Below, in pieces: positions 1-10,893 of a stretch of 64,000 nt of DNA. A program made the translations under genes and the position numbers. Under the pieces are notes generated by a model. The model did not search any database, was not told the origin of the DNA, and saw nothing but the letters and a program-made list of their open reading frames with translations. The stretch is from Diatrype stigma (Eukaryota; Ascomycota; Sordariomycetes; Xylariales; Diatrypaceae). Every line of letters begins with the position of its first letter. Position 1 is the first letter of the stretch. The stretch lies in contig JAKJXP020000044.1 of NCBI GenBank assembly GCA_022225965.2, forward strand, positions 124,001-188,000, written 5' to 3'.

Positions 1-528
1 TCCTCTGGCCACTCCGACTTGGACTGGTTACGTATGAGCAAGGGTAAAATGTCACTGTGGCATATAATCAACCCACTGCGACGGGACAGTCTTTTCTGCG
101 TCATGGCGACGACCTTTGCTCTGATGCATTCACCCTTGCCAGAGATAGGCATAGGTGGTATACCAAACGCCTTGGCTGCCGTGTGTCACCTCGATGATTC
201 TTCCACGGCGGAAAGCAATCCGTATTTCTATGCCGCCCACGCGGTATCCCAGATCCTGTACCTCCCAGGTAGCGAAGTCACGACAGGCCAAACTCAACTC
301 TTCACGCATAACATCCGTGACCCTTTCAAATACTTACTCTGGGCAAAAGATCCTGTGGCACTATTGCTTCTGTATCTATGGTACCGCAAAGCAAGTCACA
401 GTATATGGTGGATTGAACTGAGGGCCAGAGTTGAATGTCCTTCAATTTGCTCGTACCTACGGCTGTATCACCAAGGGAACGGTGCGGTACTGGCATTCCT
501 TCCAGAGGGTGCTCTTGCTGATAGATAG
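1..528 (+). CDS. Fungal transcription factor, C-terminal part (5'-partial)
   Basis: The frame is open from the first base of the window to a stop at 526-528, so the gene starts outside the window. The roughly 175 visible residues read as the C-terminal half of the regulatory region of a Zn2Cys6-type (Upc2-like) fungal factor: a SDLDWLRMSKGK stretch, a helix with NPYFYAAHAVSQ, then DPVALLLLYLWYRK and a WWIELRARVECPSICSYL segment near the end. These resemble recurring motifs in this protein class, recognised from memory. No DNA-binding domain is visible because it would lie upstream. The neighbour GH76 gene converges on it with 600 bp between. The role and target genes cannot be told. It could instead be a decayed copy, but no internal stop is seen. 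Confidence 0.55.
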   Translation, partial: SSGHSDLDWLRMSKGKMSLWHIINPLRRDSLFCVMATTFALMHSPLPEIGIGGIPNALAAVCHLDDSSTAESNPYFYAAHAVSQILYLPGSEVTTGQTQLFTHNIRDPFKYLLWAKDPVALLLLYLWYRKASHSIWWIELRARVECPSICSYLRLYHQGNGAVLAFLPEGALADR

Positions 529-1127
529 AAATAGTTAGTACTCCAAAGGTTTACTTTCTCTTCCATTATCTGGTACCATTATAGGATGCCTTTAAGTTAC
601 CCTCGGGCCATATTTAGCCATATACATAACTAAGGTCAAGATGTTACTATAGACTTCGATCGTGACTAGTGTAACGTGAGTTCATAGGGCATTCCAAGGC
701 GACAATAACATAGTTAGGGACTTGAACCAGCTTTCGACTATATCAAATGGGTTTGTTCGTGTGTATAAAGGGGTTCCTATACCTAAACACCAATATTAGG
801 GCTAGGCAGAAAGCAGGGCAATAGTGAGGTCCCGTGCTTATTAAGGGGTAAGTTGCACAGGGTATCAAAACGTAACATAGTTCGGTTGATTCAATAGCCA
901 AAGCAAGAAAAGGTCTGATAACAACCAAGTATCAACCTTACATCTCGCATTATAAGGAAACTTCGTGCGGTCATTTTCCCGTGCTGCATCGTATCCCGCC
1001 TGTTATCAGTCGAGTGGAGCTGAAAATGAGGACTTCAGCCAATACACAAATAGGGTGGGTGTCCAATCATTGATTGAACCAGGAAACCGAAAGCCATAGG
1101 TAACAAGATAGAGAACCGACTATGTAC
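529..1127. other. Intergenic, no gene seen
   Basis: This lies between two convergent 3' ends. It is AT-richer than the flanking exons and has only short random frames. No repeat or RNA gene was recognised. Confidence 0.5.
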
Positions 1128-2625
1128 TCAGTATCCAACGCTTATCCAAGCCCAAGTACCGATCGCCCACGCGATCAGCAAAGCGGTGAGGATCCCCGCG
1201 CCAGCCCGGTCCGCGGCCGTGATCGGCGCGTAATGGGGCAGCAGCTGGCCGCTGCCCTGGCCGGCGTTGGGGTCGCCGACGCTGGTACCGCCCGTGGTGT
1301 TGGTGACGGGGGCGCGGGCGAGGGGGTGCAGCAGCGCGGAGACGGCGCCGAGGACGTTCATGGTCTGGCCGGCGCCGGTGGTGCCGTCGTACTGGCCCGA
1401 GGCCCACATGAAGCCGCAGGTGCGGCCGTCGGCGCCGCCCATGCACTGGCCCGCCGCGGCGCGCGCCGACGTCTGCAGCACCGGCAGGACCTGGTCGGCG
1501 ACGAAGGGCGCCAGCTGCGCCGTCTGCGTCAGCCACCGGTGGTCGTAGCCCTTGAAGCTCAGCATGTCCGTCGTGCAGCTCTGGCGCTGCTCGCACGAGG
1601 CCTCGACGGCCACGCCGTCCGGGAAGAAGACCCGCAGCGTGCCGTTGACCAGGCCCCGCACCCGGTCGGCCCACACCGCCGCCGTCGCCACCGAGCTGTT
1701 ACCCGTGCCATCGTTGCTGCTGCCGGTGCTGCTGCTGCTCGTGTAGTTGTACATGTGCGCCGCGCCCAGCAGGTACACGGCGTTGTTGTAGGAGAACTGC
1801 GCGCGGTTGATGTCGGTGCAGTTGTAGCGGACGTGGCCGCCGTCGTAGATGTTGTAGTCGTCGTCGATGAAGCCGACGCCGCGGACCCAGTCCCAGGTCT
1901 GCTCGGCCCAGGCCGCGTACGTGCCGTTGTCGAGGTAGCGCGCGAGGCGCGCGCCCAGGTTGAAGAAGCACCCGTTGGCGATGCTGTTCTTGTAGTCGTA
2001 CCCGTTGTTCGACAGGGGGATCTGCCACCGCAGCCCCCCGCCGCATGTGTCGTCGTGGCGGCTGGGGTCCGCCTGCGTGTTGAAGACGGCCTGCGCCAGC
2101 GCCAGCCACTGCGGCTGGTCCGCCGGCGGGTCCGGGAAGTTCTCCTCGGCGGCCTGCATCGCCGACATCCCCCAGAACCCCTGGTCGTCGTTGCCCAGCG
2201 ACGCCGTGTAGTTCGGCGGCATGTAGTCGGCGTCTGGCCCGACCTGGTGGAGCAGCGCTTGGGTCACGACGTCGTTGTAGGTGGTGTCGCCCGTGTAGTG
2301 CCAGTAGTCGATCATCGCCCCCCACAGCGCGCCCCCTTCCCACCAGTAGTAATCGCCCGCGGGAGGGGGTCCCGGTAGGATCCCTGGGATCTGGCCGGAC
2401 TCGTTCCCGTGGTAGAACTTCATCAAGTCGTATGCGAGTGTCTTCGCCGAGGCCCTGATGGCATCTACGAATATTGATATCAATCGTTAGCAAGTCACAG
2501 CACTGAGTATCATCGGCTTACTCGGTGTGTTATAGCTCACCATCAGAATCCAGTGAGAACGGGGTTTGTTGGGCGGATATTGCGCGTATTAGAAGCGCGG
2601 CTAGAGGGAATAGAAACAACGCCAT
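1128..2625 (-). CDS. GH76 mannan endo-1,6-alpha-mannosidase-like protein (DFG5/DCW1 type)
   Basis: Two exons, 2625..2541 and 2464..1128, with a 76-bp GT..AG intron, give 473 residues. The first exon supplies the start and a signal peptide (hydrophobic residues 2-18, cleavage near AISA-QQ). The body has the GH76 features: DYYWWEGGALWGAMIDYW near residues 66-83, the Asp-Asp pair of the catalytic motif in GNDDQGFWG (residues 121-122), many N-glycosylation sites and paired Cys. The C-terminus ends in a Gly/Ser-rich tract, then a hydrophobic tail (about the last 25 residues), as expected for GPI anchoring. In yeasts this family transfers GPI-cell-wall proteins onto wall glucan through the GPI glycan. 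It is therefore likely an extracellular plasma-membrane or wall enzyme. The coding sequence is strongly GC-biased. The family is certain; the exact substrate is not. Confidence 0.9.
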
Positions 2626-3676
2626 GTTCCCTGTAGTTTACATAGAGAAGCACAAATACAGACGGTAATCAGGTCCATGTAGGATCTAGGAAACATGTAC
2701 ATGCTAAACGAAGGTGTCGCTCAATGACTGGAACGCGGAGGATGACGAACAGCGAAAGATGACTGCGGCATACTGCCGACTACTCAACGCCTCACCCAGA
2801 TGGACTAGGATGGGATGCCTGCTTCAGGTATATATTGACGGGAGCTTACGAAGATGGATTCGGCTAAGGCGGGGGATAGAGGTGACTGGCTGATATGCTG
2901 TACTTATGATAACAGGGGACAAGCCACCACTGCGGTGACCTTGGTGTGATGTCTTTGGAGCCACGGATCACTTGCCGTGTAATCGATACCGTGTCATTGG
3001 TTCAACTAGGCAATTGCATTGATGAGTGTTTTGCTGAATGGGTGCAAACGACTGGTAGGTATGAGGGATACGAGTTACACCACATTTAGCAAGTACGGAC
3101 ATACGTTTCATTATGTCCGTTTCATCGTTGTAAGCTTCCAAGGGACTTGGTTCATCGTAGGTTCCCTCGCAGCTTCCTATATATAATAGAACATCCTTTA
3201 GACAATTACACCACATGATGTCAGACTCCTGCCCCAGCCAACTAGGTGACTACCTAGGTATGATTGGTGATCGTTGAAGGCATGCGTATGATAAAGTATA
3301 AGTAGTCAAGTGCTTTGCGAAGCACTTGTTATCACTCCTCTTCACGCAAAAGCACCTGATCTCATCATGGTATGAGCAACTCGGTGTGTGTTTCCGACAA
3401 ATAGTTACCAAATGCTTGTTGTCACACATGTTATCCAGGAGGGGGGTGGGGGGATTACTTATAATTCCATTTCGCTCCAGCACCAAGTGCGGAGGCGCGG
3501 GGTAACAATGTCGACGCCAACCATCCCGGCCGTCCCGATACACACGTCGATTGAAGTTGAAACTCCGATACAAATTAAATCACTAAACGCCTAGTACCCA
3601 ATGGGATCAACGCCGAGGAACTCAACCAACGCCAACTCCTGAATACAGACCAAATCACCATAAACTACAGGGAGCT
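2626..3676. other. Intergenic region between GH76 and regulator gene
   Basis: This is the promoter side of GH76 and the 3' side of the Zn2Cys6 gene. Only short, unconvincing frames are present. One CGG-N5-CCG match lies at 3527-3537, about 0.9 kb from the GH76 start. It lacks the flanking T of the cluster sites and may be chance. Confidence 0.4.
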
Positions 3677-5963
3677 TCAACTGTCATTCGTCACATTGCA
3701 CATCTCCTTGTATCTCCGAAGGACCCGGTCAATGATGCATTGTATGTTCTTAGCCCCTGAGAACTTGCCGTTCAATTTGTCGAACAGCTGCAAAACGATC
3801 TCCAGATCATCGGTAACCTGCGACTCTTGTAAGTAGACGCTGAGCGCCTGTGGTTGCACGGTTGAGGCGTAGATTAGCGAGATGGTTGACGTGAATAGCG
3901 AAAGTAGGTTCAGCCAGTTGTAGGCGAACCTCTTCTGCCGGTGCATGGCGTAGGCTTGATGAATGGACATCGAGGCGGCATTTGCAAGCTTCTTGACCAT
4001 GACTTGGTCCAAGGTGGGAAACAGCGGCGATGGCCTGTACAGCATAGCCAGATATATGTAGTAGTTGAAGTCGTACCAGTTGCTACTGAGATGGGGCACT
4101 CTAGGATGGACGTCGGGGAGTGGGAACGGCATGTTACGCCGCCAGTCAATAAGCTCTTTGTGGAGAGAATGCAGGATCTCATCTCGATGAGGTGAATTTG
4201 CCCGGATGGTCGCTGGGTTCCCATATACCTGACTGCTGATCTTACTAGCAATCCTTCTGAGGTCCAGAATATGCCGCGGAATGGCCATCAAGGAAGGTTC
4301 CAGCCTATCTCGGCCCCGAGCGGCGATAACATCCGTCTGCCCATCGTCGACATCGTCAAAGGGCTAAGTCAAAAGATGAGCACTGGGGACACTTTGGTAA
4401 AGTCTTGTTGACAACCCCACCACTTTGCCTTACCTCGATTTCTATGTCATCGTCCTGCAATGCGAATGGGCGCCCAAGTGCTACTGATATTACACTGCAT
4501 AGAAGGAAGAGTCATGTCAGAACGCCTTCCGTGCAATCTCTGGAGTAGAGGGGCAACATACCGGTCCATCATATAAATAGAGAAGAAAATCCGCTTTCTC
4601 ATGTTTGCAGTGTGGTAAGGGAGGTCTTCGTATGCAGAGGCAGTGTGGAGGCCAAGGCCGATGGCCATACGAGCTGCCGTGCCAACCAGGAACCAGGTGT
4701 CTGGGAAACCGTCAATACGAGTCTCCAGGAGTAGTCCACTAAGGGGTTGACATACTTGGTCCAAGCTGGTTGAAAAAGGAGAAAGATACTTGAAGCAGAA
4801 TGGTCTCTAGGGCGATCTGAAAGCTACATTAACGCCTACCTCTTCGCATGCAGACACAGAAAGGGGCATACCATGTCACCGTAATCGAACGCGGCTTCGA
4901 AAAATTCAAGCGCCTTGTTATAATACAGCAAGGCCTCTGACTCCTCGATCAGCGAGACCGAGCAACGTGAAGAAGAGCCGATGGCCAGAACCATCCAAAC
5001 TCGAAACAAGGACATGGAGTCCATTGTCGACGGGCTCGAGGGTTGCTCGTAGATACTGTCCAAGAGGGCGAGAAAGTCGCTTTGGTTAATAATGGGATAC
5101 AAGGTATGGGAGTGCGCAAAGTAGAAAGACGCGAGCTCATCGGCACGTGTTTTCGCAGGCAGGCACAGATCTGCTAAGGAACCAGCAGGCTCTACGATGT
5201 CCGATAGCGACGTAGTCCCGAACAGCGTCGGTCCGAAGCCGGCGATGTTCGGGAAATTCATCAAAAGGGGGTGAAGGAAATCCGGGGGCGAGTCCCAATC
5301 TATCTGCGCCAGTATGTCGTCGTCCACCTGAGAGGTCCCGAATACCAGATCCGCGCGATCCGGCGTGAGACGTTTGAGGATGGTCTGTGTCAACTTGGCG
5401 AAGGACAGGCCCGAGGAAGAGCCAAGATGCCGTTCCGCAGCCGCCTCCAGGGAGAGGATCCTCAGCTCTCGGGCCATGGAGATGGCGGGCGCCTGTTCAC
5501 TGGGCAGTTGTGCTTGTCCGCGCAAGGACATGGGCGAGTAACCACTCGTATGGCCCTCATTAACAGAACCATGCTGTGTTGAGCCCTCGATGTTTTGCGT
5601 GCTAGGGTGGCCATTCTCCAATAATGGCTGTGGCACGACCGGAAGACCGCGTGAGGCTTCTAGTGCTAAGGCGAGCTGTTCTTCTAATTCATGAACCCTG
5701 TCTTCGAGTCCTTGCACATAGCTACATAGATGTTCTCGTCAATCCAGGGGTTTGTGCAAAGTTCGATCGATTGATCTAGAGGGTTGATATACGTACGCAA
5801 TTGGATAGGAGCCGGTCTGCTGGTCGCTATCCAGAAAGCTGCAGGCCACACTGGCCGTCCGACAGTTATCACACTGTGGCAGAGTCCTATCACACTTCTT
5901 CTTGCGTTTATGACAACGCTGGCATGATGTCCTGGCTACAGCAGTCACCAGTCGAGTCTCCAT
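3677..5963 (-). CDS. Zn2Cys6 transcription factor, putative regulator of the adjacent catabolic cluster
   Basis: Six exons: 5963..5797, 5721..4872, 4816..4756, 4700..4562, 4494..4434, 4363..3677. All five introns are 55-75 bp with GT..AG ends and the phases agree, giving 654 residues. An N-terminal binuclear zinc cluster CX2CX6CX6CX2CX6C starts at Cys14, followed by a linker and a short coiled coil (about residues 57-80, VQGLEDRVHELEEQL) for dimerisation. The fungal_trans middle homology region follows, with GPNTWFLVGTAARMAIGLGLH, MRKRIFFSIYMMDR, the LGRPFALQDDDIEIE motif and a C-terminal helical region. Dimeric proteins of this class bind paired CGG triplets. A CGG-N5-CCG palindrome lies 71 bp before its own start (6034-6044), and the same element recurs across the eight genes on its 5' side, so it is probably the autoregulated pathway activator. 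That role is inference. Confidence 0.9.
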
Positions 5964-6591
5964 GGTGTTTTCAACTGCGCAAGGGCTGCCCTCATAGTGA
6001 CATACCTAGGCAGTCGACCAGAGAGAAGGTTGGCGGAGGTGCCGACATGTTAAGAGGGGCAAAGGGGTAACTGAGGTCGCATTTCCCAGGTGGCTTATCT
6101 CCCAATGTAGTAACTAGATAGACGAGATAGATAGTACAATAGCTATAATAATAGGGGCCGTTCGGTATTTTACGTTATCTGCCCGTGTCATAAGTCCGAC
6201 CCACCCAACCATACTCCAATACTCCATACACCTCCCCCCTACAACATCCATCCCAATTGATCTTGATAGCCGGAAGTCTTGCGGGCCGCGGCAGATAGCC
6301 CGCCTTCTAGCCGGCCCATTGCGAGCATCTACCACTGGCGTGGATACCATGTAGATGCCATGCATTGGTTTTTAACATGAAGCACTACGCCCGCTATGGA
6401 GCAGAATACAGGATGATTCGGAGATGTTTGTCGGGCCGCTTCGAGAGCCACAGTCCACGTCCACGGTCTTGGTCTCGCCGCATGCTAGCTAACTAGTGTT
6501 GATATGAGCCACTCATATGAGCTTAGAGGACACAAACTTAAGCTCTTCCCTGCCCAACAGCGCCATGAAAGGCATTGCCATTCCGCGGTAT
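5964..6591. other. Promoter region of the regulator gene
   Basis: This spacer holds the upstream region of the Zn2Cys6 gene and the 3' side of the RidA-family gene. It includes one CGG-N5-CCG palindrome (listed separately). Nothing else was recognised. Confidence 0.5.
6034..6044. promoter_or_regulatory. Candidate Zn2Cys6 operator CGG-N5-CCG (regulator promoter)
   Basis: Sequence gCGGaggtgCCGa, 71 bp upstream of the regulator start codon. It has the same spacing as six other sites in the cluster and suggests autoregulation. Confidence 0.55.
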
Positions 6592-7053
6592 CTACTCGAA
6601 GTCAACTACCGCCGTGGCTTTGATCTCCACGATAAAGCGCGGGTCCGGCAGCTCCCTGACCCCGACCGTAGCCCGCGCCGGCGCGCTGACGCGGTCCTTG
6701 AAGACCTTGTTCCACTCTTCGTTCATGCCGGCGTAATGCGACTTCATGTCCAGCACGTAGACAACCGCGTCGATGACATTGTGGATGCCACCCTTGCCCT
6801 TGCTGGCACCCTGGATGATGGCGTCGATCCTTCGGAGGACGGCGGCTGTCTGCTCCCGGATGTCCAGGGTCCAGGTGCCGTCCGCATTCTCCGTCGCCCC
6901 CTCGAGCTTCCCGTCGGGCGTCACCGCCGCTATGCCGGATATGTATATGGTGCGATGGGCCGAGGTCGGCGCGATGCGGGCGTGGGCGTATCGTGTTGCC
7001 CCGGGAGGGGTGTTCGGGTCCAGCAGGAAAGCTTCGCCGTTGGGGGACGACAT
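6592..7053 (-). CDS. RidA/YjgF-family protein (2-aminomuconate-deaminase-like)
   Basis: Single exon, 153 residues. The start is placed at 7053 (MSSPNGEAF), because the further in-frame extension upstream has low similarity to the family and runs into the promoter. The chorismate-mutase-like fold of Rid proteins is recognisable: HRTIYISGIAAVTPDGK, an EQTAAVLRRIDAII helix, INDVxxVxVYVLDM-type strand (here HNVIDAVVYVLDM), and the PARATVGVRELPDP segment with the family's substrate-binding Arg. Rid enzymes hydrolyse enamines/imines or, in the aminomuconate branch, release ammonia from 2-aminomuconate. The usual C-terminal IEIEA motif reads VEIKA here, so the second acidic residue is Lys. It is divergently transcribed from the alpha/beta hydrolase and shares a promoter containing the cluster's palindrome. 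A job removing nitrogen from a pathway intermediate is likely but not proven. Confidence 0.85.
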   Translation of the reverse strand: MSSPNGEAFLLDPNTPPGATRYAHARIAPTSAHRTIYISGIAAVTPDGKLEGATENADGTWTLDIREQTAAVLRRIDAIIQGASKGKGGIHNVIDAVVYVLDMKSHYAGMNEEWNKVFKDRVSAPARATVGVRELPDPRFIVEIKATAVVDFE

Positions 7054-7547
7054 GGTGTGTATTGGGTGATAGTTAGGATGAACGGGTGAAGTAGAATGGA
7101 GTAGACGTGTATCTTTCAGGCACAACCCCAGGCGAGAGTAGTACGTTGGATTCCGATACTATTGAAACCGATTCTCGATTGATAACAAAAAAGTGCGAAT
7201 GAAAGCACGATAGTTCTCCTTGAAACGACAACGGGCTTTGTATTTTGGATAGGTATATGCCTCTTATTTTATTTTTCGGAAAGGAGATGTCTGCTTCTCA
7301 CAGTGCTACTATCGGAGTCGCCTTCGTCGAATGGTTAACACATTACATAATGTGCTTGACACCGATCGGGTCCCCCGAAAGCACGCATCAGGGACCCCCG
7401 CAGTAAAGCCCACGGTGAAAGAGCTTGATGATACACAATCCGGAGCTAGCCAGACCAGCCAGGTCCCGCATATCGCGAGACACTTGAACTGCGCAGCAAG
7501 TGTCTTTTCAGAACCAGTCAGTCGAAGTCGTGAGATCAAGAGTCAAG
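7054..7547. other. Divergent promoter between RidA-like and alpha/beta hydrolase genes
   Basis: This 494-bp bidirectional spacer contains one TCGG-N5-CCGA palindrome (7366-7378). No other feature was recognised. Confidence 0.55.
7367..7377. promoter_or_regulatory. Candidate Zn2Cys6 operator CGG-N5-CCG (divergent RidA/hydrolase promoter)
   Basis: Sequence tCGGgtcccCCGa, 314 bp upstream of the RidA-like start and 171 bp upstream of the hydrolase start. It has both flanking palindromic bases (T...A). Confidence 0.6.
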
Positions 7548-8564
7548 ATGTCTTCCCCACCGAACGACGCAATTGAACTCTATGAGATACCCAACTTCAC
7601 ATTCCGGGACGGTACCACTCTTAGCCATGTCCGCCTGGCATACCAGCAGTTCAACAGGGGCGCAAAGAAGGTAGCCCTGCTTCCCACGTGCTTTCGCGGG
7701 AGGATTCGTTCGACGCCGAACTTTGCCCAAGGAGCGCTGCGCGATTGCAGAGTCATTGTGGTCGCGCTGCTTGGAAACGGCGAATCGTCCAGCCCTTCGA
7801 ATACACTGGGATTCCCTTCCATGGTCGACTACCAGGACTGCATTCACGCCCAGCATGAACTGCTTACCCAAGGTCTGGGTATCCAGTCTGTCGACGTCAT
7901 GGTCGGCTTCTCCATGGGAGGCCAATGCACCTATCACTGGCTAGCCCTGTATCCCCAGATGGTTAAAAGCGCCGTCATGATCTGTTCATCTGCTCGCACA
8001 AGCCGGCACAACTACCAGTTCTTGGAGGGGCCGAAGACTGCCCTGGAGAACTCGGCCGACTACGTTGCGGAGAGGACAGAGGTGGGGAGGTTGGAGGCCC
8101 CCCGCGGGCTCCGTGCCTTTGGCAAGGCATACTCCGCTTGGCTTACGAGCGTGGGTTGGTTCGAGGACCAGCTTTACCAAGAGCTGGGATACCAGTCTTT
8201 GGATGGATGGGACCAAGCCACGACGGATGTCAACTACCGGGACTGGGACCCTGGGGATCTGCTAGTGATGGTGGGCATGTGGCAGAGGGGTGATATTTCA
8301 CGGTGCAATCCGGAATGGGGTGGGTCGTTGGAAGCCGCCTTGTCAAACATAACTGTTCCCGTGCTCCTGATGCCCTGCCAGACTGACCAGTATTTTCATT
8401 GGAGCGCGAGCGAGAAGGAGGCACACTCGCTTCCAAACGCCAAATGCGAGATAATACCGTCGCTTTGGGGTCATTTGGCGGGGTCTGGTATCAATCGTCG
8501 AGATAATGAGTGGGTTGACCGTCAAATAGAGGAGTTTTTGAAGCACAATAACAACGTAGGATAG
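7548..8564 (+). CDS. Alpha/beta hydrolase of the homoserine acetyltransferase-like group
   Basis: Single exon, 338 residues. The first in-frame ATG is at 7548 (MSSPPNDAIELYEI). The nucleophile elbow is GFSMGG with Ser122. The Asp candidate sits in MPCQTDQYF (about residue 285) and the His in SLWGHLAG (about residue 313), giving a complete triad in the right order. The N-terminal part (FRDGTTLSHVRLAYQ) matches the MetX/homoserine-O-acetyltransferase-like branch, which in fungi includes many simple esterases and C-C or thioester hydrolases. It is therefore more likely a pathway hydrolase than a methionine biosynthesis enzyme. It sits back-to-back with the RidA-like gene and tail-to-tail with the amidase (86 bp). 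The specific substrate is unknown. Confidence 0.85.
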   Translation: MSSPPNDAIELYEIPNFTFRDGTTLSHVRLAYQQFNRGAKKVALLPTCFRGRIRSTPNFAQGALRDCRVIVVALLGNGESSSPSNTLGFPSMVDYQDCIHAQHELLTQGLGIQSVDVMVGFSMGGQCTYHWLALYPQMVKSAVMICSSARTSRHNYQFLEGPKTALENSADYVAERTEVGRLEAPRGLRAFGKAYSAWLTSVGWFEDQLYQELGYQSLDGWDQATTDVNYRDWDPGDLLVMVGMWQRGDISRCNPEWGGSLEAALSNITVPVLLMPCQTDQYFHWSASEKEAHSLPNAKCEIIPSLWGHLAGSGINRRDNEWVDRQIEEFLKHNNNVG

Positions 8565-8650
8565 ACAGATAGATATATATCTTCTAGCAGTTTTTATTAT
8601 ATCTGGTAAACCAGTTTTCTACATTATAGGGACTATCTCAAAGGCACTAT

Positions 8651-10394
8651 TCATATAGTCCCAGATCTCTTCCCTTGTTCGAACAGAGCTGCAGCCATGA
8701 GGGTAGTCTCGTCCTCCCATCTCCTTCCGATTATCTGCATCCCAATAGGTAGCTGGATGTCAGGGTGATCCGGGGTCGCCGCTGACCCACAAGGAACGCT
8801 CAGTGCTGGATGGCCAGTGACATTAAAAGGGCACGTATTACTTATAACCCCGGTGGAGCTGTTGAGTTTGTCGGATATCCTAGACTCTGGATCCGGATGC
8901 GGCATGGCGAGGGTTGGAGCGCATGGAGTGATCAAGACATCCACCTCCTCGAGCGCTTTATCGTATGCCGCTCGGAGCTCGAAGACTTTTCGATGCGCCT
9001 TCCCCTCTAGCCACGGCCCGAACTGTCGATGCGCAAACTGACCGCTCAGCATAATGTTGACGAGGGCGGGGTTAGACGCTGTTTGTAGGTCAAATGCCCG
9101 CTGACTCGGAGGCCACTGCGCTTGGAGATGTGGGGGCAAATACGATAGATGGCCACCCGTTTTGCCCTGGCAAAGAGAGTCAGACATCGATGGGCGAGTG
9201 GAAGCAGTCCAAATGATAGGCCCTTCAGAATGGAGTGGTATAGAGACTTCTGTAACCTCAGCTCCTGCCGCTTCGAAAGCCTTAGCTGCGAGCCGAACGG
9301 TGTCACGGACCACAGAGGCCAGTCCGGCGATGGCAAAAGATTCCGTGAGAAACCCGACCCTCAGCGGCGTCTGTTTCTGCGCACCACCAAAACCTGAACT
9401 TTTTGCTTTGAAGTCTGCCAGAGCTTGAGGGTAGTCTTTGACTTGTTTGACGAGTGGCGACTCGGGTGTCATTCGTGGGTCAAGACCATCGTATCCAGCC
9501 ATGACCTTCAATAGAGTTGCGATATCCTCTAAGCAGGGAGCAATAGGCCCCAGGTGGTCGATCATGGGCGCCATGGAAGCCGCTCCTGTGTAGGGAACCA
9601 GACCGAACGTCGGCTTAAGTCCGTAGACGCCAGTGTATGAAGCCGGAATCCTGACTGAGCCTCCCTGGTCGCTGCCAATTCCAAGCTCTGCCAAGTCCCC
9701 CCATTGCCGGTCTGCCCCTTGCTGCTTCAAGCTACGCGCAGCAACGAGGGCGCAAGAACCACTACTACTCCCGCCGGTTGTGTACCCGTGGAGGAGGGGA
9801 TGGTGCACAGGGCCGCTGACCGAAGTAAAGGACAGCGGAGATGCGCAGTGGTTCTCGCAAGTCGAGGAGCCCTTGACCACGCCACTCGCTGACAAGATCC
9901 GACCGACCACCGAAGAGTCGATCGGCGACACGGGAAGCGAGCCGTTGCGTGATAGGAGTTCGGTATACGTCCCCAACGTAGTCGGCAGTCCCCCAATCGA
10001 GATGTTGTCCTTGATCGCCACGCTGCGATCTTTCAACAATCCAGAGGTCGGAGTAGACGACGTCAGATCACATCGGAAATTCCACCCGTTCATCGGGTTG
10101 TCCTCATCGCGTGGCTTCCAATACTGCCGGGACCCGCCGACGACAGGTTGCGGCCTGAGCTCGGGATGGATGTAGTCCGGTGCATCTCTGACATGCTGTA
10201 GGACCGACTCTAACGAGCGCAGAAGAACAAGGTAGTCATCTACGTCGCCTGCGTTGGCTATCTCCACCGATAGACTTGCAGCCAGTTGATGGATGGTGTC
10301 CTTGTCAATCTCAGACCTGCAGTCACATTAGCTGAGTTCGTGATGGTCGACTTGTAACTTACTGGTTTTGCCCTTTGATTGAAACGACCGACAT
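8651..10394 (-). CDS. Amidase (amidase-signature family, aryl/aliphatic amide hydrolase)
   Basis: Two exons, 10394..10363 and 10316..8651, with a 46-bp intron, give 565 residues. The short first exon (MSVVSIKGQN) supplies the start. The amidase-signature triad is complete: Lys near residue 113 in VAIKDNI, the cis-Ser in the TTGGSSSGS loop (about 194-196) and the nucleophile Ser near 231 in GIGSDQGGSVRIP. The sequence has the extra N-terminal helices and the GSDQGGSVRIPAS / GLKPTFGLVP style of the Rhodococcus-type broad amidases linked to nitrile and amide use, rather than GatA or acetamidase AmdS. It hydrolyses R-CO-NH2 to the acid and ammonia, presumably in the cytosol. Inside this cluster it would supply an acid to the P450, or cleave an amide or lactam intermediate. 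The family is sure; the substrate is inferred. Confidence 0.92.
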
Positions 10395-10893
10395 TTTCCC
10401 TCCTAGTACGTCGCCTTTTCAACTTGATAAGGAGGTTGTGGATGATGAGGCAAAGAGCATGGTGTAGTAAGACGATGTGACTAGGTACTTAGCTACTTAC
10501 TTATTCAGTTAGGTTACTTATAGGGGGAGGGGTCATTGATGAACCCCTGACTCCTTGTCGGATGGGCCGACGCGTTACCACCATATAACTTGTAACCATA
10601 ATTGAACAAGATATTAATCATAACTACTAGATACGTTCTATCCTCGTCATGCTGAGCTTAATTCCAAGTTTATGTAGGTAGGGAATGAATCGGACGAGCA
10701 ACATCTCGCCCAATTGCAATCTAATCCAGTACCTTCATCTATCGCTGGTGCTCAGTTGTACAGTGTGCATCTTATAGCCCAATCATTAGCCCAATTTGAA
10801 CGAGTTCGACAGAGGCAAAATGCTCGTAAGCAGTCAGCATATTATGAGATGAAATGTTCATTCTGATCTATGCCAAGCCATTCAAGGGGGCAC
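10395..10893. other. Promoter region of the amidase gene
   Basis: AT-rich spacer of 499 bp with one TCGG-N5-CCGA palindrome (10558-10570). Nothing else was recognised. Confidence 0.5.
10559..10569. promoter_or_regulatory. Candidate Zn2Cys6 operator CGG-N5-CCG (amidase promoter)
   Basis: Sequence tCGGatgggCCGa, 165 bp upstream of the amidase start codon, with both flanking palindromic bases. Confidence 0.6.

Noticed and set aside
1122..2378. Long open frame on the plus strand opposite GH76
   Set aside because: It is a GC-driven shadow of the GH76 exon: Arg/Ala/Val-rich and with no family character.
3527..3537. CGG-N5-CCG match (CGGccgtcCCG) between GH76 and the regulator 3' end
   Set aside because: It is 0.9 kb from the GH76 start, lacks the flanking T and is consistent with chance. 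I did not count it in the regulon.
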